Positions 21,022 through 30,315 of a stretch of 64,000 nt of DNA are shown piece by piece. Location of the stretch: assembly GCF_034670125.1 (NCBI RefSeq), contig NZ_JAXMOC010000001.1:679984-743983 (forward strand), written 5' to 3'. The translations under genes were made by a program, and so were the position numbers. Source of the stretch: Maricaulis sp034670125 (GTDB lineage: Bacteria; Pseudomonadota; Alphaproteobacteria; Caulobacterales; Maricaulaceae). Below the pieces are notes generated by a model. It was not told the origin of the DNA and did no database searches. It worked only from the letters and a program-made list of their open reading frames with translations. Numbering within the stretch: the stretch's first letter is position 1; each line of letters opens with the position of its first letter.

Positions 21022-21045
21022 CCAAGCGACATGTCTGACCGAACA

Positions 21046-21074
21046 GGCCGCCCCTACCAGGGGGCGGCCTTTTT
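21046..21074 (+). terminator. Rho-independent terminator of the atp operon
   Basis: GGCCGCCCC (21046-21054) pairs with GGGGCGGCC (21061-21069) around a short loop and is followed by TTTTT. It lies 25 bases after the atpC stop. Confidence 0.93.
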
Positions 21075-21149
21075 CGTTCCGGGATCATTCAGCGTGGTGG
21101 CGGCGGATGCAGACATGTGGCTAGACTGGGGTGAAATCAGGAGTGCGCC

Positions 21150-22007
21150 ATGAAGCTTTCCCAACCCGTTCTCGCCATCGTCCTTGCGTTCGGCCTCGCG
21201 CCTGCGCAGGCCAGTATCCCCGCACCGGCCGAGCCACCGGCCAATCTGCCCGACTTGATCGGCGGCATTGAAGGTAGCCGGATCTGGTACTCGTTTTCAG
21301 AACAGGTGCGGTTTTCGGCTGTCGGCCGGATCGATGTGGCTACTGAAACCAGCCTTCCTTCCCGCCGAGACCCGACAGCCCCGGTGTATCTTGATCGTGT
21401 CGGGGCGACAGTTCGCACGACCGCTTCCTTCCACGGGGTGTCAAATACAATCCGCTATGAACGGATGTGTACCCACGCTTCCGACGCGGCTCGCGATCCA
21501 TCGGCCGATCCGTGCTTTTGGCAGGCGCGAATGATCCGCCTGACAAGTTCTTCGGCGATCGATGAAGTGTCGAGGGCCTGGTTTGATCCGCAGAAAATCG
21601 AGGCCTATCTCGCAGAGCACAATCTCAACGCGGACTCATACAGGGGGCCGGGGCCTGACTTGTTCGGGCACGCGGACGAGATCCTCGAGCGCCTCGACGG
21701 GCTAGTACGGATGGATGTGGTTGATGAGCGAAGCTGCCCGGCTGTGTCTCAGGCTGTCGAAGCGACGCGCGGCCTCAATCCGATCAGCCTTGCGATGGCG
21801 CCATCCGGTAATCAGGCGATCGTGAATTTCTCGGGGCCGCCTGCGCCGCCCCCTCCGCCGATGGGACTCAATTTCATTTTCACTTTTCCGGCCAATGACC
21901 AGGCGGGTTTCGATGGAGAGATCGAGCTTTGGGCGGGCGCCACCCGACAGGCATTGGGGCTGTCGGAAATCCTCCGCCGCGGGCTCAGGGACTGCGTTTC
22001 AGACTGA
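21150..22007 (+). CDS. Exported protein of unknown function
   Basis: This 285-residue protein belongs to no family I know. A clear signal peptide ends near APAQAS (residues 1-22), so it is exported. The mature part has four or more cysteines (MCTHAS, DPCFWQ, RSCPAV and the C-terminal DCVSD), compatible with periplasmic disulphides. A PPAPPPPPMG proline tract occurs in the last third. AGGAG lies 7 bases before the ATG. It is a single gene between the atp terminator and the convergent rppH. Confidence 0.75.
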   Translation: MKLSQPVLAIVLAFGLAPAQASIPAPAEPPANLPDLIGGIEGSRIWYSFSEQVRFSAVGRIDVATETSLPSRRDPTAPVYLDRVGATVRTTASFHGVSNTIRYERMCTHASDAARDPSADPCFWQARMIRLTSSSAIDEVSRAWFDPQKIEAYLAEHNLNADSYRGPGPDLFGHADEILERLDGLVRMDVVDERSCPAVSQAVEATRGLNPISLAMAPSGNQAIVNFSGPPAPPPPPMGLNFIFTFPANDQAGFDGEIELWAGATRQALGLSEILRRGLRDCVSD

Positions 22008-22041
22008 GCGCGAGGATAGGAAAAGCCGCGTGACCCCTTGG

Positions 22042-22554
22042 TCAGGATGAGGTTGCGATTGTGAATGGCGCAAAACGGTCCGCGACGACCTGGTAAATGT
22101 GTTTCTTCCACGGGATTATGAGGTCCGGAATGTCGGACAGTCGGCCCCATTTCCAAGTGTCGAACTCGACTTCGTCATGGGCCGCAAGATCGAAATCCCG
22201 GTCAGTGCCACGGAAGCGGAACGCGAACCACCGCTGCTTTTGTCCGAGATGGCGCTTTCTGCGAAAACGCGGATCATCACGGACATCGGGCGGATAGTCA
22301 TACGTCAACCACCCGTCGATCTCGCCGAGATAGGATACGGACGATGCCGCTATGCCGGTTTCCTCGGCCAGTTCCCGCAAAGCCGCGGCGCGATGCTCCT
22401 CGCCGGCATCGATCCCCCCTTGCGGCAATTGCCAGTTCCAGGGGGCGGGGGTTTGGCTGCGTCGCCCGAGCCATACAGAGCCTTCCGCATTGAACAGTGC
22501 AATACCGACATTGGCCCGATGATTGGGAAAGGCTTCGTCGCTGGGCGCTGCCAT
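22042..22554 (-). CDS. rppH: RNA pyrophosphohydrolase RppH
   Basis: This Nudix hydrolase removes pyrophosphate from 5'-triphosphorylated RNA to start decay, or acts on dinucleoside polyphosphates. The 170 residues include the N-terminal signature NVGIALFNAEGSVWLGRR and WQLPQGGIDAGE. The Nudix box is GGIDAGEEHRAAALRELAEETGI. C-terminal signatures are GQKQRWFAFRF and FDTWKWGRLSDIPDLIIPWK. Its ATG shares one base with the stop of the polysaccharide deacetylase gene, so they are coupled. Confidence 0.95.
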   Translation of the reverse strand: MAAPSDEAFPNHRANVGIALFNAEGSVWLGRRSQTPAPWNWQLPQGGIDAGEEHRAAALRELAEETGIAASSVSYLGEIDGWLTYDYPPDVRDDPRFRRKRHLGQKQRWFAFRFRGTDRDFDLAAHDEVEFDTWKWGRLSDIPDLIIPWKKHIYQVVADRFAPFTIATSS

Positions 22555-23879
22555 CAGTGACCGCTGGCGGCCGGAGCCGCATGACCATCCTCGGAACCGG
22601 CGTCGTCGGGATCCCGGGCCCAGCGATGATCGGTCGCTGACGCTTCGTCATGACCCGTTGAGGCGTTCGCCTCCGCCGCGAGGCGGGCCTCCAGGCGCCG
22701 TCGTGCCATCACAGCAGACGGTGGGGCCAACTGGTAGCCCCGCAGATCAAGGCTGATGGCCCAGTCGCGAATCTGTTCCACGGTTGCCGGATAGGCAAAG
22801 CCGGTTCCAAGAGCCGAGCCATTCTGGATCGCCAGAGCTTCCAGCGCCAGCAGACGCTCGTCGATTGCGTCGGGTGACAGGTCCTCGTCAAGGATCCGGT
22901 CTGCCACCGCATAGGTTATATTGGTGGCATCGGCAGCTGCCTCGATCGTCGAGCGACGCCCGGCGCCATCGTGAAGGAATGCCACGCCCCGGCCTTCCAG
23001 CGTCCCGAAAACCTGCCGCATGGCCCCCTGTGACGCCGAGAATCGGGCGCCAAGATAGTTGGTCACTCCAAAATAGCCCGTCGCGCGGCTGAGAACCCAG
23101 GCGAGTCGACGGCCGTTCTCCTCGGCGGAACCGTCAGCGAGCAGGGTATGCGGACCGGGGTCGTTGTTGGGGTAATCAAACGGTTCCATGGGCGCTTCGA
23201 TGAGCACCTCATGTCCGGCGGCGCGGGCGCGGTCGATCCAATCCTGGAGATCGCGGGTATAGGCCGCGAAGCTCAGGGCAACTTCCGGCGGCAACTCGTC
23301 AATTGCTGCCTGGGTAACGGTAGAATTGAGGCCCATGCCGCCAACGACGACTGCAATGGTCGGGGCACCCGGATCGCCATGATAGGGTCGTGCGTAGGCG
23401 CGCGACGGGCGGGTGCCGTTGGCAGCGATTATCGGCAGTGGTCCGCCCGGACCAGGCTCCGTCAGACCGGCTATGGGCGCGCGCGGCAGGGCGTTCGGAT
23501 TGGATTCATGTGTTGCCAGACGCGCTTCGGCGTCAGCTGGATCAGAGCCGGGCGCCGGTGCTGGGTTCTCCGTTGTGGCAGGCGCGTCAAAGTCTTCCCG
23601 AACCCCGGACAGGCTGACCTCGCTCTCACCCTCGGGCTCCAGGAAACGAATGCCGTCACCATGCGTGCCGGCGTCGGGCCGGACATCATGCTCGGCGATC
23701 GCGGCAGGTGGTGCCGGCTGAACCCCCCCGACAGCCCGCGGCAGGTCGATCTCGCCATCCCCGAACAGCGCCACGCCGCCAATCATCACACTCAACAGAA
23801 CGGCTGCGCCAATGCCCGTGAAAAGCGGTGCACGCAGGGTCAGTAGGGGTTGGGCATGACGAAGAATGGCGGGCGACAT
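22554..23879 (-). CDS. Divergent polysaccharide deacetylase family protein
   Basis: This 441-residue protein has the divergent polysaccharide deacetylase domain (DUF610/PF04748). An N-terminal transmembrane anchor (LFTGIGAAVLLSVMIGGVAL) is followed by a disordered Ala/Pro/Glu-rich stretch and then the deacetylase-like domain, which starts near TIAVVVGGMGLNS. It includes EVLIEAPMEPFDYPNNDPGP and an HDGAG motif. The family is found next to EnvC and CtpA homologues in alphaproteobacteria and is thought to act on the envelope. ATG 23879 was chosen; a longer frame begins with TTG at 23942. Confidence 0.87.
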   Translation of the reverse strand: MSPAILRHAQPLLTLRAPLFTGIGAAVLLSVMIGGVALFGDGEIDLPRAVGGVQPAPPAAIAEHDVRPDAGTHGDGIRFLEPEGESEVSLSGVREDFDAPATTENPAPAPGSDPADAEARLATHESNPNALPRAPIAGLTEPGPGGPLPIIAANGTRPSRAYARPYHGDPGAPTIAVVVGGMGLNSTVTQAAIDELPPEVALSFAAYTRDLQDWIDRARAAGHEVLIEAPMEPFDYPNNDPGPHTLLADGSAEENGRRLAWVLSRATGYFGVTNYLGARFSASQGAMRQVFGTLEGRGVAFLHDGAGRRSTIEAAADATNITYAVADRILDEDLSPDAIDERLLALEALAIQNGSALGTGFAYPATVEQIRDWAISLDLRGYQLAPPSAVMARRRLEARLAAEANASTGHDEASATDHRWARDPDDAGSEDGHAAPAASGH

Positions 23880-23972
23880 GTTTTCAGCACGGGTCAGGTG
23901 TTGCCGGAGTGAAGGCCGGACAGACCTTCGATTGGGCGCCAATGTGCCTGTCTGTGCTGTAAGAAACGGTTA

Positions 23973-24000
23973 ACGGCGACAGGCTCGCACCCGTCGCCGT
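23973..24000 (-). terminator. Possible terminator or hairpin after ctpA
   Basis: ACGGCGAC (23973-23980) pairs perfectly with GTCGCCGT (23993-24000) with a 12-base loop, 31 bases beyond the ctpA stop. On the minus strand it is followed by TAACCGTTTCTT, only moderately T-rich, so termination may be partial. Confidence 0.45.
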
Positions 24001-24031
24001 ACAATCCGGTGGTCCGAAATGGCGATGCTCG

Positions 24032-25345
24032 TCAGGGACGCAGCGAGGCCTGTTGGGTTTCCATCGCCGTGCTCAGGATTTCGATCGCACGATGCAACTG
24101 ATAATCCTCCCCTTCTGCCCAATCGGCTGGGGGTTGCTCGACCGCTGCGAGATCGGTGTTTTCACGCACGACACCATTCTCGTTTTCGAGCGCGCCGTCG
24201 AGATCGGCTTCAGATCCGATCTGCGGCACATCCGCCTCATCATCATTGCTCAGCGCCCAAGCAGAGACCTGTTGGTCGGGGATGATCCCGGTCGCCTGGA
24301 TCGAGCGGCCAGCCGGCGTGTAATACCGACCGGTGGTAAGGCGCAGCGCGCCATCCCGGCCGCCTCGAAGCGGAATAATGGTCTGGATCGAGCCCTTGCC
24401 GAAACTGGTCATTCCGACAAGCTCTGCCCGTTCCCGGTCCTGCAAGGCACCCGCGACGATTTCGGCCGCACTCGCCGTGCCTTCATTGATCAGGATCACG
24501 ATCGGCGCACCGCTCAGGCGGTCACCGGGGCGGGCGTTGTAGCGCTGGGTATCCCTTGGGTCCCGTGTCCGGGTCGAGACGACTTCGCCGCCGTCGAGGA
24601 AAACATCGGTCACCCCGATGGCCTGATCCAAAAGGCCGCCCGGATTGTACCGCATGTCGATGATAAGGCCGGGCAAGTCGCTGCCAAACTCGTCGCGCAA
24701 TTCGGTCAGACCTTCGTGGACCATTTCGGTAGTGCGCTCGTTGAAGCCGGCGATCCTCATATAAGGCACGCCGGATTCAATCCGGGTTGCCACCGTGCGC
24801 AGGGGAATGGTGTCGCGTACGAGGGTCACGTCGAACGGGTCATCGTCCTGGCGGGCGATTGTGATGGTCACCGGGTCGCCAACAGCGCCGCGCATGAGGG
24901 CGACCGCTTCATCGACCGAGATGCCGACGATGGCGTCGCCATCGACTGCAATGATGCGGTCATTGGTCCGCAGGCCGGCGCGTTCGGCGGGTGTGTCGGA
25001 AATCGGGGAGACGATCGTGATATACTGGTCGCGTCGGACGACCTCCATGCCGAGGCCACCGTATTCGCCGCGTGTCGTCACCCGCAGGTCTTCGTAGGCG
25101 TCGGGACTGTGGTAGGCCGAGTGGGGATCGAGAGAGGACAGCATGCCTTCGATCGCGGCCTCGATCAGTTCGGCCTGATCCGTGTCGGACACGTAATCCG
25201 CTTCAATCCGGCTGAGAACATCGCCAAAAAGTTCGATCTGGCGGAAACTGGCCGACCGGTCTTCCTGGGCACCTTCTGCCGATACCGCGATGGCCACGGC
25301 GCCAACGGCGAAAGCCACCATTGAAGCGAAGACATTGATACGCAT
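24032..25345 (-). CDS. ctpA: Carboxy-terminal processing protease, S41 family
   Basis: This periplasmic PDZ protease cleaves proteins from the C-terminus. The 437 residues have a signal peptide (INVFASMVAFAVGAVAIAVS), an N-terminal helical part, and a PDZ domain beginning near GGLGMEVVRRDQYITIVSPI. The S41 catalytic core has GTASAAEIVAGALQD with the nucleophile serine and TSFGKGSIQTIIPLRG with the lysine general base. ATG 25345, preceded by AGGACG, gives the signal peptide at the correct place. It follows the EnvC-like gene, as in many alphaproteobacteria, and probably helps in envelope maturation or cell separation. Confidence 0.94.
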   Translation of the reverse strand: MRINVFASMVAFAVGAVAIAVSAEGAQEDRSASFRQIELFGDVLSRIEADYVSDTDQAELIEAAIEGMLSSLDPHSAYHSPDAYEDLRVTTRGEYGGLGMEVVRRDQYITIVSPISDTPAERAGLRTNDRIIAVDGDAIVGISVDEAVALMRGAVGDPVTITIARQDDDPFDVTLVRDTIPLRTVATRIESGVPYMRIAGFNERTTEMVHEGLTELRDEFGSDLPGLIIDMRYNPGGLLDQAIGVTDVFLDGGEVVSTRTRDPRDTQRYNARPGDRLSGAPIVILINEGTASAAEIVAGALQDRERAELVGMTSFGKGSIQTIIPLRGGRDGALRLTTGRYYTPAGRSIQATGIIPDQQVSAWALSNDDEADVPQIGSEADLDGALENENGVVRENTDLAAVEQPPADWAEGEDYQLHRAIEILSTAMETQQASLRP

Positions 25346-25390
25346 GCAATCTCGCGTCCTTTGAGCGCGATGGGCAAAGCCCGGCTGCAA

Positions 25391-26632
25391 TCAGGTCCGG
25401 AACCAGGGGCCCGGGTCGATCACATCGTCATTCCGTCTCAGCTCCAGATACAAGTCTGATGCCGGTTGGGCACTTTCGGACATGGCGCCGACCGGCTCTC
25501 CCGCCAGCACGCTCTGTCCGACACTGGCATAGGTAACCGCCATGCCTGCCAGTACGACATAGTAGCCATCGCCGACATTGAGTATCAAGAGACCGCCGTA
25601 TGTGTTGAACGGTCCGGCAAACTCAACCCGGCCATCGAACGGCGATACTACCTGCGCCCGTGGCCGGGTCCGAATGAAAATTCCTTCAGACGCTGTGCCA
25701 TCTTCGGCCAGTTCCCCGAATTCGCGTACGATGTCCCCGGATGCGGGGGGGCGCAGCCGACCGCGAGCGTCCGCAAACCGGAGGGTTTCCAGAGGCGCAT
25801 TCGGCACGCGGGCTGCCACAAGATTGCGGGGTGGCCGTGGTCGGGGCTCCGGGATGGCCGTGTCCGGCGGCGTCCGGCGTGGACTGAGCGTCGGCATGAC
25901 CTCGGCCATTCGCGTCAGCTCGCCGATAAGCGATCGGATAGAGCGGGCGCGCTGGCCGGCCGAGCTGGACGCTTCCAGAAAAGCGACGGCTTCGTTGCGG
26001 TGCCGGGCTTCCAGGGCCCGTCGCTCGGCGATCAACATCTCCAGCTCCAACCGCTGGGCCGCCAGCGTCTCTTCGGCGGCGCTGAGAGTGGTCTGCTCGA
26101 CTTCGATGGCCTCGCGGACCTGTCGCAACTGAATCAGCTGATCCGCGATCTGTTCTGCCCGTTCCCGCAGGGCCGGGGCAACCTCTGCCATCAGGGACGC
26201 CGCACGCGCCGCCTCGGCGGCATCATCCGGCGCCGCCAGCACTGCTGGAGGTGTCTGGCTCTCGATCCGCTGAATGGCCGCCAATATGTCGATCAGGGAT
26301 TCGCGGTCGGCCGTCAGACGGGACAGAAGGTCGGCCTCGATGTCTGCTTGCCGTGCCAATTCGCGCTCGGCCTGCAGCGCGGCATTCTCGCTGGCTCCGA
26401 CGCGGGCACCCACATCGACGAGCTGTCGTTGCATCAATGCAACTTCGTCGGCGAGTTGTTCGGCTTGAAGCCGGGCGGCTGCGGCCTGGGCGGCGTTCTC
26501 GCGTTCCTCCTGCTCGAGGCGCGCCGCCTCGTTCACATCCGGTGATGTGGTTGGCTGGCTCTGAAACAGGAGCAGGGCTGCGATGGCACTCAACATGGTT
26601 GAAAAGCTAGCGCTCCGGCGGTTAACGCTCAA
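25391..26632 (-). CDS. envC: EnvC-like murein hydrolase activator with degenerate LytM domain
   Basis: This 413-residue exported protein has a signal-anchor region (residues about 10-28), a long coiled coil (about 40-240, rich in Glu, Ala, Gln, Arg) and a C-terminal LytM/M23 domain (about 315-413). The metal-binding HxxxD and HxH residues of active M23 peptidases are missing; the end LYLELRRNDDVIDPGPWF matches EnvC. EnvC-type proteins activate amidases at the division site rather than cut peptidoglycan themselves. The start is TTG 26630-26632, overlapping the rlmH stop by 4 bases; an ATG at 26596 is an alternative that would shorten the signal sequence. Confidence 0.88.
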   Translation of the reverse strand: MSVNRRSASFSTMLSAIAALLLFQSQPTTSPDVNEAARLEQEERENAAQAAAARLQAEQLADEVALMQRQLVDVGARVGASENAALQAERELARQADIEADLLSRLTADRESLIDILAAIQRIESQTPPAVLAAPDDAAEAARAASLMAEVAPALRERAEQIADQLIQLRQVREAIEVEQTTLSAAEETLAAQRLELEMLIAERRALEARHRNEAVAFLEASSSAGQRARSIRSLIGELTRMAEVMPTLSPRRTPPDTAIPEPRPRPPRNLVAARVPNAPLETLRFADARGRLRPPASGDIVREFGELAEDGTASEGIFIRTRPRAQVVSPFDGRVEFAGPFNTYGGLLILNVGDGYYVVLAGMAVTYASVGQSVLAGEPVGAMSESAQPASDLYLELRRNDDVIDPGPWFRT

Positions 26633-27099
26633 TCACGATGATAGGGCGTGCCGGCCAGGATGGAGGCGGACCGGTATAATTGCTCGGCCAGCATGACACG
26701 CACCAGCTTGTGCGGAAAAACGGCCGGCCCGAATGCCAGCATCAGGTCCGGTTTGGGAAGCTGGGTGCGGTCATGCCCGTCGGCACCGCCGATGCAAAAT
26801 ACCGCTTCGCGGCACCCTTCGTCACGCCATTGGCCGATTTGCCTGGCCAGCTCCCGCGATGCCAGCGCCTTGCCGCGCTCGTCGAGCAGGATCAACCGGG
26901 AACCCGCATCCAGACTGGCTGCCAGTGCGCGGCTTTCTTCGCTCGCAGACTTGAGCGAGCGGTTGTCCAGTTCGCTTTCCACCAACGGGCCCAGTCCGAC
27001 CGACCGACCGGTCGCCGTGCCGCGCTCGAGATAGTCATCAACCAGTGTGCGTTCAGGGCCGGACTTGATGCGGCCAAGGGCGGCGATGCGGAGCTTCAC
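26629..27099 (-). CDS. rlmH: 23S rRNA (pseudouridine1915-N3)-methyltransferase RlmH
   Basis: This SPOUT methyltransferase modifies 23S rRNA helix 69. The 156 residues are of normal size. Signatures are LRIAALGRIKSGPERTLVDD at the N-terminus and LILLDERGKALASRELA. The knot contains FCIGGADGHDR and DLMLAFGPAVFPHKLVRVML, with the C-terminal YHRD. GTG is the start codon, directly after the rsfS stop. The gene also overlaps the EnvC-like gene by 4 bases. Confidence 0.96.
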   Translation of the reverse strand: MKLRIAALGRIKSGPERTLVDDYLERGTATGRSVGLGPLVESELDNRSLKSASEESRALAASLDAGSRLILLDERGKALASRELARQIGQWRDEGCREAVFCIGGADGHDRTQLPKPDLMLAFGPAVFPHKLVRVMLAEQLYRSASILAGTPYHRD

Positions 27100-27531
27100 T
27101 CAGGAGGCCGACGCATCCGGCTCGACCGACCACATCTTCTCAAGATTGTAGAATTCGCGGACTTCGGGTCGGAACAGGTGGATGATCACATCACCAATAT
27201 CGATCAGAACCCAGTCATTGGTCTGGGTCCCTTCGATGCGGGCCTTGCCGCAGCCGGAATCCTTGAGCTTGCGCACAAGATGGTCGGCCAGCGAGGCGAC
27301 ATGCCTGGCTGAACGACCCGATGCGATGATCATGATGTCGGTGATGGATGATTTTCCACGCAAATCAATGGCGACAATATCTTCGGCCTTGTCGTCATCA
27401 AGCGAGTCGAGGATCAGGGTTTCCAGGGCCTCGGTGGGACCGTCATCGCCGGTGACGCGAACGGCAGCGGCCGTTTCCTGCTCAGCGCGGCGCGATAATT
27501 CTGTAGACAGGGTCAGTGTCCTCTCTGTCAT
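27100..27531 (-). CDS. rsfS: Ribosome silencing factor RsfS
   Basis: RsfS binds L14 and blocks subunit joining when nutrients are scarce. The 143 residues have an N-terminal extension of about 30 residues and the Iojap domain: LDDDKAEDIVAIDLRGKSSI, DIMIIASGRSARHVASLADHL, and DWVLIDIGDVIIHLFRPEVR. It is followed at once by rlmH, the conserved order. Confidence 0.95.
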   Translation of the reverse strand: MTERTLTLSTELSRRAEQETAAAVRVTGDDGPTEALETLILDSLDDDKAEDIVAIDLRGKSSITDIMIIASGRSARHVASLADHLVRKLKDSGCGKARIEGTQTNDWVLIDIGDVIIHLFRPEVREFYNLEKMWSVEPDASAS

Positions 27532-27553
27532 CCAAACACAGTCTATACTCTTA

Positions 27554-28558
27554 TCACGCTTTGGCGGCGGGTTCGAGCCAGTGAAGCGAGAACAGTTCAG
27601 CGTCGTCGGACCAGGTCGAACGGACCCTGAAACCCACTGATTCTGCTAGTGAAGTGAAGCTTTCCTGGGTAAATTTATGGGAATTCTCAGTGTGGATGCT
27701 CTCGCCTTCACGCAGTTTGAATGTTGAATCGCCAATCTGGAACTCCTGCGCAAGCCCGGCGACAAGATGCATTTCGATCCGGGCCTTGTCGGCGTTCCAG
27801 ATGGCCCTGTGCGACAGGCTCGCCGGGTTGATCGATCCGCCGAGTTCTCGATTTATGCGGTGGACCAGGTTGAGGTTGAACCGGGCTGTCACGCCTTGCG
27901 CATCGTCATAGGCGGCGACCAGCCGAGCCGGATCCTTCACGCGATCCGCGCCAATCAGCACGGCGTCTCCCGGGCGCATGGCCTGACGGAAGCCCGCCAG
28001 CAAGCGTCGCGCACCGTCCGGCTCGAAATTGCCCACGGTGGAGCCCGGGAAGAATAGGATGCGCTTGCCGTCATGAAGTGGCAGGTGCGAAAGATCCAGG
28101 CCTTGCGTGAAGTCAGCACAGACGGCGCCGACCTGGAGGTCCGGATAAGCTTCGGCAATTTCGAGACAGGCCGCTTTCAAATGCCCGCCAGAAATGTCCA
28201 GACCGACATAGGAGGCTGGCTCGGAAAGGGCGTCGAGCAGCTTGCGAACCTTCACGCTGGAACCGGAACCCGGTTCAATGACAACCGCGCCGGGCCCGGC
28301 TAGGGCCGCCAGTTCCGGGCCGATCCGATCCAGAATGGCAAGCTCGGTCCGTGTCACATAATACTCGGGTAGCTGGGTGATTTCATCGAAGATCGCCGAG
28401 CCGGCCGCGTCGTAGAAATAGACAGGCGCCAGTTGTTTGGGTGAACGGGAAAACCCGTCCAGCACATCGGCAAGGAAATCGCCTGCGGGCGGATGTTGGT
28501 CATCAAAGAAAGCAAGCGCAGCGTGGCCGTTCAGGCGGCCGGAGGCCCGGTCGTGCAT
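27554..28558 (-). CDS. egtD: L-histidine N(alpha)-methyltransferase (EgtD-type)
   Basis: EgtD trimethylates histidine to hercynine, the first step of ergothioneine synthesis. The 334 residues show the family N-terminus FLADVLDGFSRSPKQLAPVY, with YFYDAAGSAIFDEITQLPEYYVTRTE close behind. The SAM site is VVIEPGSGSSVKVRKLLDAL. Also visible are ILFFPGSTVGNFEPDGARRLL and FNLNLVHRINRELGG. No EgtB homologue is adjacent in this window. The neighbouring gene order (nadD, rsfS) suggests it is inserted between housekeeping genes. Confidence 0.92.
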   Translation of the reverse strand: MHDRASGRLNGHAALAFFDDQHPPAGDFLADVLDGFSRSPKQLAPVYFYDAAGSAIFDEITQLPEYYVTRTELAILDRIGPELAALAGPGAVVIEPGSGSSVKVRKLLDALSEPASYVGLDISGGHLKAACLEIAEAYPDLQVGAVCADFTQGLDLSHLPLHDGKRILFFPGSTVGNFEPDGARRLLAGFRQAMRPGDAVLIGADRVKDPARLVAAYDDAQGVTARFNLNLVHRINRELGGSINPASLSHRAIWNADKARIEMHLVAGLAQEFQIGDSTFKLREGESIHTENSHKFTQESFTSLAESVGFRVRSTWSDDAELFSLHWLEPAAKA

Positions 28559-28588
28559 GATGTCGTCCTGTCAGCGTGGTCTGGAGGG

Positions 28589-29191
28589 TCAGTGGCGCGC
28601 GCGCAGCGCTGTCGAGGAATGGGAGTGTAACCGCTCAGTCAGATAGGTCCATGCCGGAGCCGTTTGCAGGGGCAGGAGGGTGGACTGGCTTTCACGAATG
28701 CGTGAGGTCGCAAACTGTCTGGCCGCGTGCGAGAGTCGGGCCCGCACGGCATCCTGCGGCCGAGCAATCACGGCCACGGGACAAGCGTGGAATATCCGCG
28801 TCCACTGCGCCCACCGATGAATGCCCGCCAGATTGTCGGCTCCCATGATCCAGACAAAATGGACGCCCGGGTAACTGCGCTTCAGATGGGTCAGCAGGTC
28901 GATCGTCCGGGTTGAGCCCAGGCGGGTTTCAATATCCGATACGCGCATGTCCGGCTGTCTGGCCAGTTCGCGAACCGCTGCGAAGCGTCGGCTGAAATCG
29001 TCAACCGGTGTGCCCTTCAGCGGATTCTGGGGTGAAACCAGCCACCAGACCTGGTCCAGGCCCAGTCGACGCAGGGCCGTCCGTGCGACATGCAGATGCC
29101 CGGCATGGGGCGGGTCGAAACTGCCCCCGAACAGGCCCACCCGCATGCCCCGGCTTAACCCTTCGCCCCGCAATGCCCGATTCCGACTCAT
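28589..29191 (-). CDS. nadD: Nicotinate-nucleotide adenylyltransferase
   Basis: NadD joins AMP to nicotinate mononucleotide in NAD synthesis. The 200 residues have the nucleotidyltransferase signature GLFGGSFDPPHAGHLHVA, WWLVSPQNPLKG and FVWIMGADNLAGIHRWAQW. The C-terminal ISSTALRAR-type motif survives as HSSTALRARH. The ATG overlaps the proB stop by 4 bases. A downstream ATG at 29146 is also possible. In many alphaproteobacteria proA separates proB from nadD; here proB is followed directly by nadD. Confidence 0.94.
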   Translation of the reverse strand: MSRNRALRGEGLSRGMRVGLFGGSFDPPHAGHLHVARTALRRLGLDQVWWLVSPQNPLKGTPVDDFSRRFAAVRELARQPDMRVSDIETRLGSTRTIDLLTHLKRSYPGVHFVWIMGADNLAGIHRWAQWTRIFHACPVAVIARPQDAVRARLSHAARQFATSRIRESQSTLLPLQTAPAWTYLTERLHSHSSTALRARH

Positions 29192-30315
29192 GCGTTGTCC
29201 TTCGCTGCATTGATCCGGACGATGTCATCGGCATGGATCAGTGCGGCGCTTCGCCGGTAGCCGAGCCTGGATTCCGCCTCCTCGCTCCGGCAACCGGCGA
29301 TCCGGCGGGCATCAGAGGCGCTATAGCCCGCGACGCCGCGGGCAAGCGCCTCGCCGTCTGGTCCAAGGATCCGAATGGTTTCGCCGCGTTCAAACAGGCC
29401 TTCAACCGACAGGACCCCGACCGGAAGCAGGGATTTGCCTTCGGCCAGAGCCGCGGCCGCGCCAGCGTCGACCCGGACTGCGCCGTTTCGGCTGACGACG
29501 CCGGCAATCCAGCGCTCACGGGCACTGACGACCGACCGTGACGGATGGAACCAGGTACCATGCTGGTCACTGCCGAGGCTCATCAACGGGCTGGGTAGAA
29601 ATCCTGATGCGACCGCCGTCGCGCAACCAGAGCTGCCGGCGAGTTCCGCGGCGAGTATTTTTGTCCGCATGCCGCCGGTACCAACTCCGGCACTGGCATT
29701 GGCGTCGCCGGCCATCAGCCGGATGCGGTCATCGATAACGGGTATATCGTTTATCACCGGGGCACCCGGGACCAGTCGTGGGTCGGCGTCGTGCAGCGCT
29801 TCAACATCGCTCAACAGGACCAGCAGATCAGCGCCGATCAGCTGCGCCACCCTGGCCGCCAGGCGGTCATTGTCGCCATAACGCAATTCATCGGTGGCGA
29901 TAGTGTCATTCTCGTTCACGATCGGCACTGCACCAAAATCAAGCAAGGTCGAGAGGGTCGCCCGCGCGTTGAGCCAGCTGCGCCTGTTTTCGGTCACGTC
30001 GAGCGTGACGAGGGCCTGGGCGGTGATGGTATTGTGGGCCGAGAACGCGCGCTCCCAGAGCCGGATCAGGAGTGGCTGGCCAGTCGCGGCGGCGGCCTGT
30101 TTCTGTTCCAGGCTGAGAATTCCCGGTGCCAGATTCAGCCGGGTCCTGCCCAACGCGACAGCGCCGGATGATACCAGGATGACCCGTTTGCCCAAGGCGC
30201 GAAGGGCGACAATATCCGACACGATCGCGGCAATCACCGGGTCGCCAGCCTGCAGCAGGCTGGAGCCGGCCTTGACCACGATGCAGCGTGCTGCCTCGAA
30301 GCCCGGCCGCGTCAT
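29188..30315 (-). CDS. proB: Glutamate 5-kinase
   Basis: ProB phosphorylates glutamate in the first step of proline synthesis. The 375 residues contain an amino-acid kinase domain (CIVVKAGSSLL, RVILVSSGAVALGRT, IVNENDTIATDELRYGDND, and GVGTGGMRTKILAAELA) and a C-terminal PUA domain (about 285-370, KSLLPVGVLSVEGLFERGET). ATG 30315 overlaps the obgE stop (ATGA), so the operon is obgE-proB-nadD. No proA is seen here. Confidence 0.95.
   Translation of the reverse strand: MTRPGFEAARCIVVKAGSSLLQAGDPVIAAIVSDIVALRALGKRVILVSSGAVALGRTRLNLAPGILSLEQKQAAAATGQPLLIRLWERAFSAHNTITAQALVTLDVTENRRSWLNARATLSTLLDFGAVPIVNENDTIATDELRYGDNDRLAARVAQLIGADLLVLLSDVEALHDADPRLVPGAPVINDIPVIDDRIRLMAGDANASAGVGTGGMRTKILAAELAGSSGCATAVASGFLPSPLMSLGSDQHGTWFHPSRSVVSARERWIAGVVSRNGAVRVDAGAAAALAEGKSLLPVGVLSVEGLFERGETIRILGPDGEALARGVAGYSASDARRIAGCRSEEAESRLGYRRSAALIHADDIVRINAAKDNA

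Noticed and set aside
24053..25324. A 423-residue plus-strand open frame opposite ctpA
   Set aside because: Complement of a conserved protease; residue composition (Asp/Arg/Gly/His-rich) is typical of a shadow frame.
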